Assembly (NCBI GenBank): GCA_031257075.1
Contig: JAIRPM010000123.1
Location: 1 to 7,805 of the forward strand
Direction: 5' to 3'
Source: Spirochaetaceae bacterium
GTDB taxonomy: Bacteria; Spirochaetota; Spirochaetia; Treponematales; Breznakiellaceae
DNA: 7,805 nt
The position numbers and the translations under genes were made by a program. Position 1 is the first letter of the stretch. Every line of letters starts with the position of its first letter. Positions 5,848-7,805 of this stretch are shown piece after piece. The notes below the pieces were generated by a model that worked only from the letters and a program-made list of their open reading frames with translations, ran no database searches and had not been told where the DNA came from.

Positions 5848-7536
5848 CTAGGTTTTTTTGCCTTTGGGTTTGGCCCCCGTCTTAGCGGCTGCCGCCGATG
5901 TGCCTTGCTTTGCTGCCGGCGCTTTGGGCGCAGGCTTCGGTGCCGTTTCCGGCTTTGCCGGCGCTGTTTTGGGCGCGGCCGGCGGCTTGGATGCGGCCGT
6001 TTCCTGTTTTGCTGCCGCCTTGGGCGCGGCCGGCGCCGGTTTTTGCGTATCCGCTTTCGCGCCTATTGCCGCAAGGGCGCGCTGGTACATTTCAACATAC
6101 TGGCGGGCGGAGGTAGCCCACGAGAAATCGCCGCGCATACCACGCTCGCGCATCGTCTTGATATGTTCCTTCTGATTGTAGTACGCCCAAATCGCCCAGC
6201 CCACCGTGTTATAAATGGAAGACGGCGTTAGGTCATCGAACAGGAAGCCTGTGCCTTCCCCGGTTTCCTGATTGTAATTCTCTATTGTATCGGCCAGCCC
6301 GCCTGTACGCCGCGCTATGGGTATTGTTCCGTAAACAAGCGAGTACATTTGGTTGAGGCCGCACGGTTCATAGCGCGAAGGCATAAGGAAAAAGTCGGAA
6401 CCGGCTTCTATAAGGTGGCTCAATTTTTCGCTGTAATCAATCTTTGCCTTGAAATTGGAAAGATGCGAGGAAAGACGCCGCGCTTCGTTTTCGCACCATG
6501 ATTCGCCTGTGCCTATCAGTACAAACTGAAGATTCATGTCATGGCATATCGAATACGCCGACCCGTAACTGGGGCCGAACAGTTCGCCTATGCCTTTTTG
6601 CCCGGCAAGCCGCGTTATCATGCCAATCACCGGCACATCCGGGTCGGGATGAAGGCCGAACGCTTCCTGCAGCGCTTTTTTCGCCGCCGCTTTACCGCTC
6701 AGGTCTTTTACCGTGTATGTTTTGGGAATCAGTTTGTCTGTCGAGGGATTCCAAACTTCGTCATCGATGCCGTTCCGTATGCCCTGGTAATCGGCATTCC
6801 GGTAGTTGAGCGGCCCGTCAAGCCGGAACCCGCTGCTTTGCGTCATTGTTTCGTCACGGTAGGTCTGCGAAACGGTATTCAGTTTGTCCGCCGCGTAAAC
6901 GCCCGCTTTCAGCATATTCATCATACCCCAGTCCTCAAAACCTTGTTCGTAATAGATATTCCAGCCAAGGCCGGTGTAATGGAAGTTGTCTTTGTGGTAA
7001 ATCCCCTGATACCCTAAATTATGTATGGTAAGAACGGAAACTGTTTTGGCAAAGCGCCCTTCGCGTTTACCGAATTTGAGGAAAGCGGGGACAAGGGCGG
7101 TTGGCCAGTCATGGGCGTGCAGTATATCGGGATACCATTTGATTTTTTGGCACAGTTGAAAAACAGAAAGCGAAAAGAAGGTAAAACGCCGGGGATTGTC
7201 GATAAAGTCCGGCTCAAAGTGGCTCCCGTAGATGCCATCGCGCCCAAAGAATATTTCATGGTCAATAAAGTAAACTTCGACCAGATTTTTTTCCGGCGAG
7301 CCTGGCATCGTTGTTTTGTACACAGCGCTCCATTCTTCAAAACCGCCCACAGGAACGCCCATTTCGCCTTCCAGCAGGGTGAGTTTTCCCCGGTCTATAT
7401 TGTAGTATCTTGGCAGGACGATTTTAACCTCGTGGCCAAGTTTGGCAAGCGCCAGCGAAAGCGCGGATACGGCATCAGCAAGGCCGCCGGTTTTGGCAAA
7501 AGGTACCGCTTCGCTCGATGCCATTAGTATTTTCAT
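5848..7536 (-). CDS. glgA: Glycogen synthase GlgA (ADP-glucose type) with Ala/Pro/Lys-rich C-terminal tail
   Basis: This 562-residue protein transfers glucose from ADP-glucose to alpha-1,4-glucan in the cytoplasm (GT5 family, GT-B fold). The catalytic set is complete: Lys15 in FAKTGGLADAV, His142 in HAHDW, Arg309 and Lys314 in TRLAGQKG, Glu390 in EPCGLNQMY, and TGGL at 411-414. The core ends near residue 495, close to the usual length of about 480. The remaining residues, about 498-562, form a low-complexity tail of Ala, Pro and Lys resembling histone H1-like or AlgP-type tails, which is odd for this family. ATG 7536 is chosen over an in-frame start at 7563 because it starts the conserved MKILMASSE and has AAGGAGAG just upstream. 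It is transcribed alone, divergently from the partial gene at the right end. Confidence 0.96.
   Translation of the reverse strand: MKILMASSEAVPFAKTGGLADAVSALSLALAKLGHEVKIVLPRYYNIDRGKLTLLEGEMGVPVGGFEEWSAVYKTTMPGSPEKNLVEVYFIDHEIFFGRDGIYGSHFEPDFIDNPRRFTFFSLSVFQLCQKIKWYPDILHAHDWPTALVPAFLKFGKREGRFAKTVSVLTIHNLGYQGIYHKDNFHYTGLGWNIYYEQGFEDWGMMNMLKAGVYAADKLNTVSQTYRDETMTQSSGFRLDGPLNYRNADYQGIRNGIDDEVWNPSTDKLIPKTYTVKDLSGKAAAKKALQEAFGLHPDPDVPVIGMITRLAGQKGIGELFGPSYGSAYSICHDMNLQFVLIGTGESWCENEARRLSSHLSNFKAKIDYSEKLSHLIEAGSDFFLMPSRYEPCGLNQMYSLVYGTIPIARRTGGLADTIENYNQETGEGTGFLFDDLTPSSIYNTVGWAIWAYYNQKEHIKTMRERGMRGDFSWATSARQYVEMYQRALAAIGAKADTQKPAPAAPKAAAKQETAASKPPAAPKTAPAKPETAPKPAPKAPAAKQGTSAAAAKTGAKPKGKKT
5851..6045 (-). 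repeat. Low-complexity coding tail of glgA with internal direct repeat
   Basis: This segment codes for about 65 residues made almost only of Ala, Pro, Lys, Thr, Gln, Glu and Ser, in imperfect units such as PAAPK, KQETA and KPETAPKPAPKAP. At DNA level the 16-mer TTGGGCGCGGCCGGCG (plus strand) occurs at 5969-5984 and again at 6020-6035, a 51-base (17-codon) period. This fits growth by slippage or unequal recombination without loss of frame. Confidence 0.8.
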
Positions 7537-7540
7537 TGTT

Positions 7541-7548
7541 CTCTCCTT
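7541..7548 (-). promoter_or_regulatory. Ribosome binding site of glgA
   Basis: AAGGAGAG on the minus strand stands four bases before ATG 7536. It fixes this start instead of the in-frame codon at 7563, which would place this site inside the coding region. Confidence 0.8.
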
Positions 7549-7579
7549 GAGACTGCCGGGCAAAAGTATCCCCGCAGAC

Positions 7580-7594
7580 TATACTAGTAGTATA
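7580..7594. repeat. Perfect 7-bp palindrome overlapping the glgA -10 box
   Basis: TATACTA (7580-7586) and TAGTATA (7588-7594) are perfect reverse complements around a single G. The right arm contains the glgA -10 box and the left arm falls at the expected start of transcription. A repressor binding here would block glgA. The site is a candidate operator, but the A/T-rich palindrome may also be incidental. Confidence 0.5.
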
Positions 7595-7617
7595 ACATGG
7601 ATTTGCCGTTGTGAAAA
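7589..7617 (-). promoter_or_regulatory. Candidate sigma-70 promoter of glgA
   Basis: On the minus strand TTTTCA (7617-7612) and TATACT (7594-7589) are separated by 17 bases. The -10 box is preceded by TGT, an extended -10. Transcription would begin near 7582, giving a leader of about 45 bases. The -35 matches TTGACA at four of six positions. Confidence 0.6.
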
Positions 7618-7664
7618 GTGAGACGCGGCTAAATGTAAAATTGCTGACTACCCACACGAACCGC

Positions 7665-7693
7665 TTGACATTTTTTTCAAAGTGCAGTATAGT
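7665..7693 (+). promoter_or_regulatory. Near-consensus vegetative promoter for the right-end gene
   Basis: TTGACA (7665-7670, perfect -35) and TATAGT (7688-7693, five of six for -10) are separated by exactly 17 bases. The spacer begins with seven T. An A/T-rich stretch lies upstream around 7631-7642. Transcription should begin near 7700, leaving a leader of about 65 bases before the ATG at 7767. Strong constitutive expression is expected. Confidence 0.85.
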
Positions 7694-7696
7694 AGA

Positions 7697-7737
7697 GGGA
7701 AAGGCTGGCAATACTTCCCAGTTTGGGGGGCGGCCTT
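7697..7737 (+). other. Possible structured mRNA leader of the right-end gene
   Basis: Near the expected transcript start, GGGAA (7697-7701) can pair with TTCCC (7715-7719). Alternatively AAGGCTGG (7701-7708) can pair with CCAG (7718-7721) and CCTT (7734-7737). The two foldings exclude each other. The leader is too short for most known riboswitch classes and none was recognised. Confidence 0.3.
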
Positions 7738-7766
7738 AGAATTACTTACATAGAGGAGAAAAGAAG

Positions 7767-7805
7767 ATGAAGAAGCAGAAGAACATTTTGGGGAAAGGGG
7801 CATGC
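7767..7805 (+). CDS. N-terminal fragment of an unidentified gene (3' end outside window)
   Basis: Thirteen codons are visible, reading MKKQKNILGKGAC, and the frame runs off the window end. The strong AGAGGAG (7752-7758) lies eight bases before the ATG, and a near-consensus promoter stands about 75 bases upstream, so this is a real and probably well-expressed gene. The start is very lysine-rich. It could be the n-region of a signal peptide, but too little is visible to say, and no family can be named. It is divergent from glgA and shares the 7537-7766 control region with it. Confidence 0.75.
   Translation, partial: MKKQKNILGKGAC

Noticed and set aside
5818..6231. Plus-strand frames opposite the glgA tail, rich in Gly, Arg and Cys
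   Set aside because: They arise from the reverse complement of Ala/Pro/Lys codons. The glgA frame has the family context and start signals.
6541..7017. Long plus-strand open frames opposite glgA
   Set aside because: Antisense to the complete GT5 catalytic core; no independent support.
7700..7766. Riboswitch in the leader of the right-end gene
   Set aside because: The leader is short, and no known aptamer signature was recognised; only weak competing hairpins are seen.

Overview
The window reads as ordinary chromosome from a bacterium of roughly 50% G+C. The best guess is a Treponema-like spirochaete, possibly of the group with full amino acid synthesis rather than the reduced pathogens. That guess rests on the style of the envelope proteins (a lipoprotein with a loose lipobox, a secreted HEAT-like protein), the ECF sigma module and the base composition. 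It is inference only, because no database search was possible.

Left part, plus strand (1-1535). The window opens inside the 3' end of a branched-chain amino acid aminotransferase gene (ilvE). Thirty bases later comes luxS (S-ribosylhomocysteine lyase). It overlaps by four bases with a SpoU/TrmH-family RNA 2'-O-methyltransferase gene of the YfiF-like type. The methyltransferase makes S-adenosylhomocysteine and LuxS acts in its disposal, so the overlap makes metabolic sense.

Middle part, minus strand (1548-5622, read right to left). Six closely packed genes could form one operon: a small lipoprotein, a secreted protein with HEAT-like helices, leuB (3-isopropylmalate dehydrogenase), a three-helix membrane protein, an ECF sigma factor, and a two-helix membrane protein carrying an H-x3-C-x2-C motif that fits a zinc-type anti-sigma factor. 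The sigma factor overlaps its upstream neighbour by ATGA and lies 16 bases before the anti-sigma candidate. This operon converges with the left group, leaving only 12 bases between the stop codons.

Right part (5623-7805). A 225-base gap holds several inverted repeats, the largest a nested 94-base structure directly behind the glycogen synthase stop codon. glgA (minus strand) encodes a complete catalytic core followed by an unusual tail of about 65 residues rich in Ala, Pro and Lys. A 230-base divergent promoter region separates glgA from a plus-strand gene of which only 13 codons are visible. That gene has a near-consensus vegetative promoter (TTGACA, 17 bases, TATAGT) and a strong ribosome binding site.

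No phage, insertion sequence, CRISPR array, tRNA or rRNA was seen. I found no clearly new defence or mobile system. The most interesting items are the ECF sigma/anti-sigma module embedded behind leuB, the GlgA tail, and several strong hairpins.
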